64,000 bases of DNA from Tricholoma matsutake (GCA_026075535.2 AP026549.1:8928001-8992000); one strand, 5' to 3'. Positions 34,430 to 45,353 are shown, counted from the stretch's first letter. Numbers and translations: made by a program. The notes: generated by a model from the letters alone, not told the origin.

Positions 34430-34735
34430 GTCATCTCCCTTCCCCCTCGTCTCCCTTCCCTCTTGTCTCCCTTCCCTCTTGTCTCCCTTCCCCCTCATCT
34501 CCTTTCCCTCTTGTCTCCATTCCCTCTTGTCTCTGTTCCCTCTTGTCTCTGTTCCCCCTTGTCTCCATTCCCTCTCGTCTCCATTCCCTCTCGTCTCCAT
34601 TCCCTCTCGTCTCCATTCCCTCTCGTCTCCATTCCCTCTCATCTCCATTCCCCCTCGTCTCTGTTCCCTCTTGTCTCTGTTCCCTCTTGTCTCCCTTCCC
34701 CCCTTGTCTCCCTTCCCCCTTGTCTCTTCACCGGT
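34430..34735. repeat. Pyrimidine-rich minisatellite in E4
   Basis: About twenty copies of a 15-bp unit close to CCCTCTTGTCTCC(A/C)TTC. One strand is almost pure C/T, so the long open frames across it are artefacts of composition. Confidence 0.9.
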
Positions 34736-35217
34736 GGTGTCATCATTCCCTGTCGTTGTTGTTGTTGTTAGCAGCCACTCTCCCCCATGGGAGCAGTTGC
34801 TTGCACTGGTGGGGGTGGGTGCTGGGTTGTGGTCTCATCGTTGTTCCTCATTTGGTGGTTTTGGGGTCATTGTGCTGCTACAGTATAGATATAATCTATA
34901 ATTAATGAAAAAATGTGTTAGCTTAAAGAAAACATGAGAAAAGAAAAAAGAAAAAACTCACCTGGGGCCCAAACAACTCTATCGTCGTTTGGGCCCATTT
35001 CATTGTGTGCTGGCATGGGGCCCATGGCTGTGGAGTGTTCAGGGGGCAGTGGCAGCAGTAGGATGCAGGAGGGAGGCATCGTCATCGAGTGGTGGTGGTG
35101 GTGGTGGTTGGTGATGATCGATGATGAGCTGGCATCATTGTTGGTGATGCAGCTGTGTTGATTTGTCATCACAGCTGGGGCAGTACATAGAGAGATAAAA
35201 CTATCTACCTGTAATGA

Positions 35218-35294
35218 TACTTTAGTCTAACAGTTATATTGTTGCCTTAAATGTACTTTATCATGTGACTATGAGGGTTCAATCCCTGCAGTAG
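35218..35294 (+). ncRNA. E4 tRNA-like unit R (outward-facing)
   Basis: A box TAGTCTAACAG at 35223-35233 and a perfect-looking B box GGTTCAATCCC at 35276-35286, 53 nt apart, then GATTTTTC. Stem pairing around the T-loop is only partial. Confidence 0.62.
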
Positions 35295-35624
35295 CCACTG
35301 ATTTTTCAGTCAATTATATAAGCAACTCAGACAGTCCTAGGACAGTCCGAGGACTCAGCTTGGACTGGACATTTAGTTTGGCAGGACTTTCAGCCAAAGA
35401 AGTCCGAGCAAAGTCCTCGGACAGTACTCAGACAGTACTTGGACAGTCTGAGTGTCCGAGTGGAGTCCGCTTGGATTGGGGGGGGGAGTGTAAAGACCTC
35501 ATTCGATGGGGGCATTTGCATTGTGTTGATGTAGACTTTGCTGAAAAGTGGTGCTGGTGTTGCAACTGTATGTGGGATAAGAAGATTTCGAGTTTGTCAA
35601 ATCTGGCAGAGGTGGCAGGTATGG

Positions 35625-37006
35625 TGATAGGTCCACCTTGTCGTTCAAGCTCAGAAAACACATCCACAATCATTGTTGAAGCTCTATGAACCCATATGAA
35701 CCCCTCCAAAGCTCTACAAAGCTCTATGAACCTCTCCGAAGCTCTACAAAGCCATACGAACCCCTCCAAACCTCTACAAACCTCTACAAACTCACGAGAA
35801 TGCTTCAAAATTCTTCACAATGCTTTGAAACTCTTCACAACACCTCGAAATTCTTTGTATGCCTTTGGCCGCCATAATACAATTCCCCCGACCTTTGTAC
35901 AGCTCAGGATATACACTTGGAACATTGTCAATGAGTTCCGAACCAGTATCGAGCAATATCGCAGCGATATCAGCCTTCAAACAAGTCCGATATTCTCCTC
36001 GACTGACTTCAAAAATCATTGAACATTGAAAATTGACATTGGACACTATATCACTATCTGAATAATCATCGCACACATGCCAGACGTATCCCCTACCATT
36101 GTCGAACAATATCGCACTGATTTCGGGCCACCAATGAAGTCCAAAGAATCTTCAAAAATCTTCAAAAAACATCGAACCTCGAAAAACATCTTTGGACACG
36201 GTATTTCCTATTCAAACAATCTTTGGATGCATGCTGGACACATGGGACACTATCTCGAGTATATCAAACACATTTTGACTGCATGTGCATGCATACAATC
36301 CGCTCGAAGCAGTTTCCAATGTTTTATTCAATTTATAACAAGGACAGTCTGCTTTTAGCTATTCTTTCTTATTATTTCTTCATCATGTGTTATATTCACC
36401 CTTTCTAGGCTCGCTTTATTGTTCTGATATACTTATATTGTCTTTTGCTTCGAGTTTTCCACATGTTTGCCTCATGTTCTCTAGCCTTTTTAGGTACTTT
36501 CTTTATTTTATATAAAAAGATGTACTAGATACAAAGAAAAAGAAGAAAGTCATTGCCTTCCTCCCAGATCACAGTGATTTGAGAGTTCAGTTTAGTCTTA
36601 TTCAGTCCGAAGTTAGGTGTTTTATGCTAAACTTCCTCAAAATTCCTCACATTACGCTATTTTCGCTCTTGTTTCACTCTTGTTTCCCTTGATTCGCCTT
36701 TGCTTTGCTTCTACTACTTGTCTAGTCCCCCGATCTTGCATCTGAACACATTTGCACACTCAAAATTCCTCGAGACCTCTTTGAAAAAACCTCGAAAAAC
36801 ATCGCAACATCTCAAAAATCATTGCAAGTCCTCGAAACACATTCTTTTAGCTTTGAACTGCTTCGACAAGCAGTCCTTTTATGACTATTTGATGGTCGAT
36901 CTGACAGGTGACATCTAGAGGGCCTCGCATCCTTCCTCTGACTTGTGTTATACCATCCGAAGCCATTTTGTGGGTTTTGTTTGGGTTTCCGGGTTGAGCA
37001 TCATCA
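35625..37006 (+). repeat. LTR-B: second copy of the LTR-A sequence, in Gypsy-3 integrase
   Basis: It starts TGATAGGTCCACC and ends GGTTGAGCATCATCA, collinear with LTR-A over about 1.38 kb with frequent C/T and G/A differences. It is plus-oriented inside the minus-strand Gypsy-3 and separates the halves of the integrase zinc finger. No convincing target duplication was seen. Confidence 0.78.
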
Positions 37007-37330
37007 ACAGATAAACCATGCGATGTCGGCTTTCATGTTAGGCCACCAAAATCATAGGGCAATGACAGATTTCATAGTGAAAATCATCTTGTGACCGATA
37101 TCATCATGTGCTGCCCAAATTATTTTGAGTCAATGTTCAGGAATTGCGACAGTCTTGTGAGTTCCATAGGAGTCCTTTCTCCATAGTTTGCCTGAATCTA
37201 AGAAGAAATCAGTGCAGTATTGGACAAAAGTAGTGTATTCGGAATCTGATAAGTCTGGGGGTCATACCAAATCATATAACCATTTTCAAATGCAAAGTAA
37301 TTGTTTGTCATCCTTTTTCGCATTGTTTGT

Positions 37331-40320
37331 TCATGGCACACCATTGTAGGTAAAATCCTCCCCCTTACTGAAATCTGAGGAGAGGGCAAGTGTCGAAATT
37401 TGTTGGGAGGAGAAAGGGCATGTCATGATAGGATTGATTTGATGTACAAAACTGTGAAGATGGTTGATCCAGTCTCCAAATTCTTCTTCTACTTTGATAT
37501 CATTGTCTTCCAATTGTCGAGGACATCGTGAAAGACTGTCTGGTCCATGGTGTGTACCTGCAACATGGACTAGCATGAAGTGGAAGGTTAGGATCAAAAC
37601 AATCCATTGATTGATGCTAGCACTAGGTGTGATATCAGCATTTTAGAGCATGCCTTTGATGTACCTTGCATCAACTTCGATGATAAGGTTTTGGACCCCT
37701 ATTAAATACAATCGAAGTGCACCAAGGGCACGATATAGACCATGTAGTTTGAATTTTGGTTGTGAGAACCAGGATTTGCAGTCGTTAAGCATGATTGAGC
37801 CAAATCAACTGTAATACCATTTTTGAGGATTGTTGGGGTCGCATTGCATGAGAAAGAAACCAACAGCAATGTGTGAAGTGTCAACTGATAGGATAACTGG
37901 GGCAGGGGAACAATAGTCAATTGCTCGAATTGCTGGGGAATTGATTAATGCTTCCTTCAAATCTTCCTGTGCTGCTATTTGTTTCAGTCCAAATTTGAAA
38001 GGAATGTCTTTTCAAGTGAGGTGAATCAGCACTGTAGCACGTTGAGTGAAATTTTGAATAAAGATACAACAGACTCCAATAGTTCCTAAGAACGCTTTAA
38101 CTTTGGTAAGGCTTTGACAAGGTCCCCATTTGCTAACTGCTGCAATGCAAGTGGGATCAGCCATATGACCTTTGATGTTACATTGATGCCCTAAAATGAT
38201 TATTTCAGGAACACAAAGATATAGTTTGGGACCAGAAAAAGTTCCTCCACAATACTTCATGCATTGGACTATGCGATTCAAAATCTCGAAATGCTCCCAG
38301 ATAAAGTGTCAAATGCCTGGGTTGTCAGTGATCTTTTTGTAAGATCCTCCAATCATCTGATATTCCGATTTTGGACCCTTAACTGGTGTGTCATCAATGT
38401 AAGGGATCGTGATATGAGGGACTTCAGGTTGTAGGATGAGTGTGACATTGTCATGTAAGATCAGAACTGAGTTTGTCCAACCCATTGGTGGGGTGACGAT
38501 TCAAAGCGTGCCAAATGGAGTCTGGAAAGTTGTTAGATCTTGAGAAGATTCAGCTACTAGCCTTTTGTCAAATGCAACATATAAGTCCAACATTCCACCA
38601 CAAGCGTGTCCCCCAAACTGTTCAACCAAATGCTCAGGGATTTGGATGACGCCAGAGTGCTGAATCATACTTGGTTTGGCAGCTCAAGACTGTGGACTAT
38701 TTGAAGTGATTTTGCATCTTTCTTCACAACACAAAACCATCGCAATCAATATGACAAGTTTGATGACTCATATACTCCTGCTTCTATCTTCTCTTCAGCA
38801 TTTTGCAGATCTGTTCATACAGACCAGAAGGTATAGGGATGTTATGTTCAACCCAAGGAGTGTGAGGCATGACAGGGAATCCAATAGGAGGGAAGAAATT
38901 GGGTCAAAAGCTTCCTCATTCATTTTTGGTCCATGTGAAACCTGTTTCATGATTTCAAATAAAGTTGTGCATGAGCTTTCATTCTTCTGGCCATAGGAAA
39001 TTGCCAGGGTGATTTTTGTTGATAATAGCTTTTCATTTGAGTGAATATCAGGGAGATGGGATAAATGATGGGGGATGAGGATTGAGTTTCAGCATATTCT
39101 CGAGGGGATTGCCAGTGATAGTTCAAATAATGTGAAATTGATCGGGTAGGTCTGTGATAACTGGTCAAACTTTCTGGGCAACTGGTTTGTATTTCTTCTT
39201 CAGAGCTACAAAGATTGGGTATATGGAGTCGGTTGACGAGACATCAGGAGGGGAAATAATAGTAGAATTGTGCATAGGGGTGGCTGTCGAGGCCAATAAA
39301 AATGTTGCATACTGGTGGCTAGCCATTAAATATAAGTTCCCAAGAATCAAGGAAAAGGAAGGAGTGTTCGAAGAGTTTGAGGAGTCAATATCGGGAATAT
39401 TCACAATGTACTCGATAGTTATAGAAGAATTAGAATGGTCAAAGTAAATAATGAGAGTGCACTGGTTATTCTCTGAGATTTTATCTTCTAGTTGTGAAAA
39501 TCCTCATGAACTACTCTTCTTCGATGATTAGATTGGGGAATAGTAGGAATAGTGCAAGATCATGTCAAATTTGGATCAAAAATAGTTATTGTTTAAGCTT
39601 TGTTTCGATAATTCTTGATGGTACTTTTGGTGAGAACATCGAATGGTCATCCGAGCAGAATGTTGTAGGCTGGATCTCAGATGATGTGGATTTGCATGTA
39701 GAGGGTGATGCTACCAACTTTGCAAGGTATGTTCCATGCTAAACCTAGACTTTGGTCAATGCCACCATTGGCCAATTGTAGAGGAATGTGTATCGAAGGA
39801 TCATAGGCAAGACTGAGTTCATGACAAACTTCTTTGGACATTGCAATAATTAAGGAACTGGGATCGACAACACTTTTGACTGGGTTTCTGCCATTGATGT
39901 TCATAATGACTGATCAAATGAAGTGGGATTCCTTTGCTGCAATAAAAGGTTCGAGAATTTCTCCAGGATGAAGGCTGCTAGTATAAGTTTTGTAAGGATT
40001 GTCAATCATGAAAATATCATCATTGAGAATATTTGTAGTGTTATTTCCTTTGGGTTGCTGGATACGATGTGATGTGACCTGTTCCTTCCATTTTGTATGA
40101 ACTTCAGGAGAAAGTGAAAGGAATTCTCTGGAGGTTAAAGTAATAATTGGGGTTTTCATTGATCAGGTGAAGATGTCTTCAGTGATTTTGTCCTTATGAA
40201 TTGGGGCTTGGGTATGGTATGAAGGAACTTCTTTGTCTTTGCCTTTTCCAGTCAATGCAAAATTGTGTTCATGAGGAGGTAGATACAAATTTTCTTTAGT
40301 GCTGTTGTAGGGATGAACTA
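37331..40320 (-). pseudogene. Gypsy-3 protease, RT and RNase H
   Basis: Minus-strand order: protease-like segment VVDPSSLIIAMSKEVCHEL then NILLGRPFDVLT (39600-39900; D-P-S in place of D-S-G), and RT pieces in several frames (GVYESSN, SRWFCVVKKDAKSLQIVH near 38690-38800, VQCMKYCGGTFSG...VKAFLGTIGV 38010-38281). RNase H and its tail follow (37331-37920), with HVAGTHHGPDSLSRCPR at 37510-37570. Many stops and shifts separate the pieces. The domain series is clear from recognisable blocks, but exact ends are not. Confidence 0.78.
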
Positions 40321-40745
40321 TAGGTTGCCATCAACAATGGCCCCCTCTAGTTTACAATGGCCCCTCTAGTCGACAATGGCTGCGGCATCACTGCCACCAC
40401 CCCCTCTCACTCGCAAATGCGAGTTGGGGGTGTTTCTGGGTTTGTTTCACTTGGGAGTGCCGCCACATCATGACTACCACCCCCTCTCACTCACAAATGT
40501 GAGGTGGGGGTGGTTCTTGGTCTGTTTCTCTTGCAATGGCTGCCACATCACCTCCACCACCCCCCCTTGCTCGCAATTGTGAGTTGGGGGTGGTTCCCCA
40601 TTGTATTTAGATATATTTAGAGTTATAATAAATTATTAATGTCATACTTGACCAAAACCCCCCCCGTACTCATGGTAAAACTGCACCCATAACTGTAACA
40701 GGTACAGTGTTCACGGGTATGGGTACATGAAATTATACCCGGGGG
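40320..40745. repeat. G-rich repeat block inserted in Gypsy-3
   Basis: Three ~85-bp units each contain CCCCCTCTCACTCGCAAATG and a pairing GAGTTGGGGGTG arm, so each forms a stem-loop like those of the E elements. They are followed by an AT-rich piece and a hairpin GGGTATGGGTAC...ATACCC. It separates the end of gag from the protease. Boundaries and target duplication are not resolved. Confidence 0.6.
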
Positions 40746-40754
40746 TTACCTGAG

Positions 40755-41858
40755 TCATGCCCTATGTGGAACAAATCGTTCGACTGGTGCAGGAATTTGA
40801 GGGATCAAAGGCTGAGTAGTAGGAACTGTTGGCACATTTGAGTCAGTTTGTGCAAAGGGTCTACCACTTTGTAAGGCATATAGCTCTTGTTTGAGTTTTG
40901 CAATACGATCTTCAGCTGTTGTAGATAAGTCAGTAATTTGGTAAACACCTCTGGATGGTGTCATAGAAACTGTTGAAGGTGCAATATTATACATCAATGA
41001 AGGGGTAATGTTAGATTGGGGGTTTTGTTGAGTCCATTTGTCAATCCTGTCCTTGATAAAATGACTGGGGATGTTTTGAGGAGTAAATTGACCATTTGGA
41101 AGCATGATTTTGCCTTCAGTGTTCTTCTTACACTTTCCTTCATTGATATATGATTGGCAAACCAAGCAGTTGCTAATGAAATGTCCAGTAAGCCCACAAA
41201 AGATGCAAACTAAATTTTCGAGCTGGTCTGAGCAAAATCCACTGTTAGATCAAGTAGTATTGGTGGTTTTTGAACCTGCCAAAGCAGTTATGAGAGTGGC
41301 TGCAAATTTTTTGAGAATTGCTGTAAGATCTTCCGATTTAATTTGAGGAGAGGATGTCAAGGTTGTAGGTATTGCCAAAGATGTTGAGGAATGTGAGCTA
41401 AGTAGAGATGTCAAGTCTGAAGCAATAGATCCAGCTAGAACAAATTTTGCTACTGCATGGATATTGTTGAGTGGGTAGGGGTCATCAAGATAGTGATCAA
41501 GAAATTTTAGTTTGAGTCATTGGGCAATTCTAGCCCATAAACCTGGTTGGAAGCCACAAATGAAAGCTCTGCTTTGTTTGGCATCAGAAATTCTGCCTTT
41601 AGTAGATAAAAACTTTGTGATGTTATAAAATGACTGAAAATATAATCCCAAATCATTTGCGTTGAAAATACCAATGCAAAGTTGTTCGCTGATGAGTTTG
41701 TCCATGTCCAAAATTGACCATTTGTGATCATCTTTGGAACCAGGGTACAGTTTGTGGATGGCAATGTGAAAGTCATGGAACAAAGTACTGGTGTCGTACT
41801 CTGGAATCGACTCCCAAAGTTCAGAAGTGTCAATATCAATGTAAGTGTGCTTCTTCAT
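40755..41858 (-). pseudogene. Gypsy-3 gag
   Basis: The frame from 41858 (MKKHTYIDIDTSELWESIPEY) reads through a Gag core (LGLYFQSFYNITKFLSTKGR, AFICGFQPGLWARIAQRL). After stops near 41520 and 41250 it reaches a zinc knuckle CIFCGLTGHFISNC (41160-41215) and a GKIMLPNGQFTPQNIP segment. It ends at 40755 after a Pro/Thr-rich tail. Confidence 0.8.
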
Positions 41859-42331
41859 TTCTCTGGAGTTGGTAACATTGCATGCTAAAAAGGCAATTCA
41901 AGCTCATTAAAATACCTGCAAAGTTCTCAAGGCTGAGTGGGGTCAAATTTCAGAGCTGTGGAATGACCATGAGCTGGCATAGTGGCTTATGTACTCATGA
42001 ATGTGATAACTCTTGGGGTAGGGGTTAAGACTTGGGTGAAAGATGGTATAGGTGTCAAAGTTATTGGAAGGATAAATGAAGAGGTAGATGATGAGGACAA
42101 AGAAGTAGATGATGAGGACAAAGATAATGGAATAGGTGAGGGGAATAGTCGACAATGAGTCGATTCTGCTTTGGAAACTGGGATTAAGATATCTCCTGAT
42201 TGTTTGAGAGATTTGAAGGTGTGGCGAGTATCGATTTGAAGGTTTCTAGCTTGTGTAAGCCTAAGCTGGGAAATATGAGATGGATTAGGTGATGAAATGA
42301 TTTAGAAACCCCTCACACTGGGCTCCAAAAA

Positions 42332-43253
42332 TGATGATACTCGACCCAGAAACCCAAACAAAACCCACAAATAGGCCTTGGATGGTATAACACCAGTTAG
42401 AGGAAAGGTGCAAGGTGGTACTAAATATCACTGCTGCTAATCAAGAGTGGGGGACCTAAGTTCAAAGAGGTTTAACAAGACTTGCTGAGGTTCAAAGGGG
42501 TACTAAGTTCTGCGAAGTGCTTCGATAAAAGTTTGAAAGAGTTCAAGGAAGTTTGAGAGAGTTCAAAGAAGTTCAAGGGTTTTTGTAGAGAATGAGAATA
42601 GTTTTCGAAAGGCAATGGAGATAGATGATAGTGATGTGAAAAGGTCTCAGGAGGATAGACAATGAATGATAGTCTTGAGAAGCTAGTATGGAATTTTTGA
42701 AGAAGTTTGCGGTAACCCACTCAACTTCTGGACTAAGATGAGGGGCTTGGACTCAAGAGAATTACTCTTAAATTGAACAATAGAGATGAGAGGGCAATCT
42801 ATTCTGTGCTTCTAGGTAGCTAGTACAAGGCTATATAAGTTTTGAGAGATAGTACTAAAAAGGAAATAGAACATGAGGACTACATGAGGCAAGATATAAA
42901 ACAATAAAGAACTTTCCAAATCAGAAAATAAATGGGAAATGATGAGAAGGGAAACGTGTAGAGTCACAATATATAAAGGGTACCTGTCCTATTGATCTGA
43001 TATATCATCAAAATGTCAAAATGCTGCAATCACATCCTAAAAGTGCATTGTTGTATCTCCTCATGGCCGGTGGTGCTCAATATGCAATGCACTAACTTGT
43101 GCAAGGTGTGCTGCATGTGTCTAAAGGGCAGTGCAATAGGCATATGGTGGCCAAAGGTGTTTGAGGTGCTGCAAAGTCATTTGAACTCACTCAAAGTGTT
43201 GCAAAGTTGTTCAAAGTGTTGCAAAGTTGTTCAAAGTTGTTCAAAGTGTCACA
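42332..43253 (-). repeat. 5' LTR of Gypsy-3 (LTR-C)
   Basis: Minus-oriented. Its internal end reads GGTCGAGTATCATCA and is followed by TTTTTGGAGCCCAGTGTGAG, the probable primer-binding region. The last ~100 bp match LTR-A and LTR-B (CCATCC..GGCC..TTTGTGGGTTTTG). The outer end lies in a GTTGTTCAAAGTGTTGCAAA tandem repeat (43190-43253), so the boundary is approximate. Confidence 0.65.
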
Positions 43254-44583
43254 AAAAAACTTCGAGAAAGGTTCGTAAAGTTCATAAGCATCTGAAGTCT
43301 CATGGGCATTGACTGTAATATGTGGAAATGTTTTCTGAGCTGAATCCATGAAGTGGACCTATCAGCAATCTTCACTTTGGTGGTGAAGGCCACTGTGATG
43401 CTCTTGCAGTCTGCAGGAGTGGGGTGAGGGTTGTTGCAATTGCAGCCTATGTGACCTGCACAAAAAATGTGACATTTGAAGCATCCCATGTGTTGGCACA
43501 GGAGGTCTTTCTCCTCATCAGTTAGAGGGCTGAGTGGGGGGAGTGATCGGTTCAAGGGCAAGGCAGATGAATTAGCAATGGAGTTGGGGATGTTGATGAT
43601 GTTGGAGTCTTTAAGTATAGTGCTGCCCACTTTTGCAGCATGAGCGACCCAGTTGTTACCTTGTATTGCCAGGAGATTGATCTCAAGGAGGTGTATGCAC
43701 TCCAGCCACTCATTGAAATCAGTGAGAGCATCTAGTGTATCTTGGGTTGCACCAGGCACAGTTCTGTTGTTTGCTTTGTATAGGCATTTCAGGCTGTCAG
43801 AGAGTCGGGGAAGAAGGTGTAGACAGAAGCGATTGGGTGGGATGTAGTATGGGGATTTGGCAATCTTGAGCTCATTATTGGCATTGCGGACTTTGTTGAC
43901 CCATGTCAAGAAGGTAGAAGAGCCTTGGATCAAGATTTGGTCCTGGACCAAGTCATCCTCCCAGGTACATGGCAAGAACTTCTTCTTGAAGGCTACAAGG
44001 AAATCATTGAAGGTCATTGCAAGAAGGTTGTCTTCCTCAGCCATCACCCAAGACTGAATGGCTGCAGATTCGAAGTTGTAGATTATTTTTCCAACATGAT
44101 CATCCATGTTGATGTCCTTCATGGAAAAATAGCAGTGGCAGGCATTGTCGAATTGTCAAATGACAGCAATTGTCAAGAGGCTGGCAGAGAGGATTAGGGG
44201 GGCTGATGGTGAAGTTTGCCTGACCTCCGCGGGTGCATATAGTGGGTCAACAACAGCAGCCATGTGAGTGGTGCTGGGGGCAGTGTCTGGGTCTGATGAT
44301 GACTAAGAAGTTGTATGTTTCTGTGAGAGGAGTTCTGGGTTACTGGGTGCTGGTGGTGTTCATGGGGAAAGGGGCAGTGAGGACAAGGGTGAGGAGTTGG
44401 GGTGAACAGGAGTTTTGGCAATTTCTCAAGCACAGTGCCAGGTTGTGAGTGGTACTGCTGAGGATGGACATTGAGACAGGGTGATGGTTTAATACTGCAT
44501 GGATGGTATGAATAGTTTGGGCAGGGTGGTCCCGAGTCCATTCTTATATGTGTTACTGGTTGGGGATCCTGATAAGAAAACAC
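43241..44583 (-). pseudogene. Retroelement gag-like protein fragment
   Basis: A minus-strand Pro/His/Gln-rich N-terminal part (44194-44583) is followed, after stops, by a 293-codon frame. That frame has MDDHVGKIIYNFESAAIQSW, a helical Gag-like middle, and a Cys/His finger GCFKCHIFCAGHIGCNC (C-x2-C-x6-H-x4-C; about 43425-43475). I have seen this finger in gag-like proteins of mushroom retroelements. It is cut at its 3' end by the Gypsy-3 LTR, and no pol follows. Confidence 0.55.
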
Positions 44584-44997
44584 TGGGGCGATCAGGAGTT
44601 GACAGGGAAGAATGTTGGGGGTTTGGGGCTGCCTTGGTTCTTATCCCAAGATAGGTCTAATTTATCTATAACAAGTGAGTCACCATTCCTTGTGTGAAAA
44701 GGTAGTGACCATCTTTATTGTGATATGGTGGGCATGGTTTCTGGACATTTTAATTTTGGGGCGGTTTGGGCATGGTTGGTGTCCAATCCTCACAACATAC
44801 AAACTGATGTTTAAAAAAAAGTGGAAGGGAAGTATCGCGGTACTTCCCTACACTCAGAGTGAGAATGAGATAAACAGGAAGTTTGTATGTATTCAAGATG
44901 ATAGATCTATAGAAAGACATCATATGCTAATCAGATCAGATGCATGTGATCATGTATCTTAGTAATCAAAAGATGTGAAGGCTTGGAGTACATACTG
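44584..44997. other. No recognised feature
   Basis: Low-identity spacer between a gag relic and a transposase relic. CpG is scarce, and I see no frame with family resemblance. Confidence 0.4.
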
Positions 44998-45025
44998 GTA
45001 AGGGATTCTAGGGAGAATCCCTTAC
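44998..45025. repeat. Perfect 12-bp-arm palindrome
   Basis: GTAAGGGATTCT (44998-45009), loop AGGG, AGAATCCCTTAC (45014-45025). With flanking TG and A it resembles LTR-type TGGTAAGGG...CCCTTACA ends placed back to back. Confidence 0.75.
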
Positions 45026-45026
45026 A

Positions 45027-45353
45027 GATGACATTTGATCAAGAACTCCTATCATATTGTCAGACTGCTGAGTGGGGTAACCATGGGCTTCAAGGTTCCT
45101 TTGGTCAGCTACGAGTTCCATTAGAAATCAAACATGCAGAGTGGCATGGAGATCAACTGGAAACCTGTGTCTGTTCATTCAACTTAAGTGCTTGGTGAGT
45201 TGGCTTGAATCAAATTCAAAATGTATACATGCCACTCTGGCAACAGGATGTGAATGAAGAAGTCTGGCAGAACTTTGAAAGTATGTTGTTCTCAGACCAG
45301 AGGGGAAATGATTGGGTAGCTTGGTTTCATACCTATGCTGAGTATGACTAGAA
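45027..45353 (+). pseudogene. Harbinger-like transposase C-terminal relic
   Basis: The frame reads ELLSYCQTAEWGNHGLQGSF, GQLRVPLEIKHAEWHGDQLE, CSFNLSAW, TGA, VGLNQIQNVYMPLWQ, then NFESMLFSDQRGNDWVAWFH and stop. This matches the end of PIF/Harbinger-type (DDE_Tnp_4-like) transposases as I recall them from mushrooms. The internal TGA replaces an expected Arg. The catalytic DDE part is not seen upstream. Confidence 0.6.

Larger units (their letters stand above)
33494..35500. mobile_element. E4: hAT-like element with two outward tRNA-like units
   Basis: Ends are GCAGTACTTTACACTCCCCC (left) and, inverted, GAGGTCTTTACACTCCCCC (right). Flanks are ATTCAATG (33486-33493) and ATTCGATG (35501-35508), an 8-bp duplication with one CpG-type mismatch. 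It lies only 160 bp from E3, in the same integrase gene, and the junction restores MPP..NGFKYII. Inside: a dense array of GACTCCACTCGGAC and GACTCTGCTCGG repeats at both ends, unit L, hairpins, a pyrimidine-rich minisatellite (34430-34730), a palindrome module (34965-34996) before a minus-strand GTGAGT, and unit R. 2007 bp. Confidence 0.88.
30368..37330 (-). pseudogene. Gypsy-3 integrase region, split by E3, E4 and LTR-B
   Basis: Minus-strand pieces, from high to low coordinates: the zinc-finger first half (AAHDDIGHKMIF near 37100), the second half after LTR-B (TCHLCQI, 35595-35625), and VATPAPLFSKVYINTMQMPP (35515-35570). After E4 comes NGFKYIIQGRCSLTAYPEW...KDVICQWGSLYEIVTDNGS (33330-33490). 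After E3 comes AFVTAMEYLMKQYHINHIQI and NGLVKWAHFD (31010-31128), then GCSPYFTVTGSHPLIPLD and ARKSIPLPPN to TAA at 30368. The order and spacing match an integrase core. The E in the NGL(V)E position reads K. Confidence 0.85.
30130..43253 (-). mobile_element. Gypsy-3: Ty3/Gypsy element, heavily nested
   Basis: Minus-strand order: 5' LTR (42332-43253), primer-site region (42301-42331), gag (about 40755-41858), protease, RT, RNase H and integrase down to about 30368, then non-coding sequence. The 3' LTR is missing; the element ends in unrelated DNA near 30130. Insertions inside it are E3 (31129-33325), E4 (33494-35500), solo LTR-B (35625-37006) and a G-rich repeat block (about 40320-40745). It is older than Gypsy-1, Gypsy-4 and the Copia, with dozens of stops. 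Confidence 0.85.

Noticed and set aside
34243..34905. Overlapping long open frames on both strands of the CCCTCTTGTCTCC minisatellite
   Set aside because: They follow from a 15-bp unit lacking stops; composition is almost pure C/T and no domain is visible.
16250..35294. Calling the eight A/B-box units functional tRNA genes
   Set aside because: Acceptor and anticodon stems do not fold cleanly by eye and T-stem pairing is partial; I keep them as tRNA-like Pol III units.
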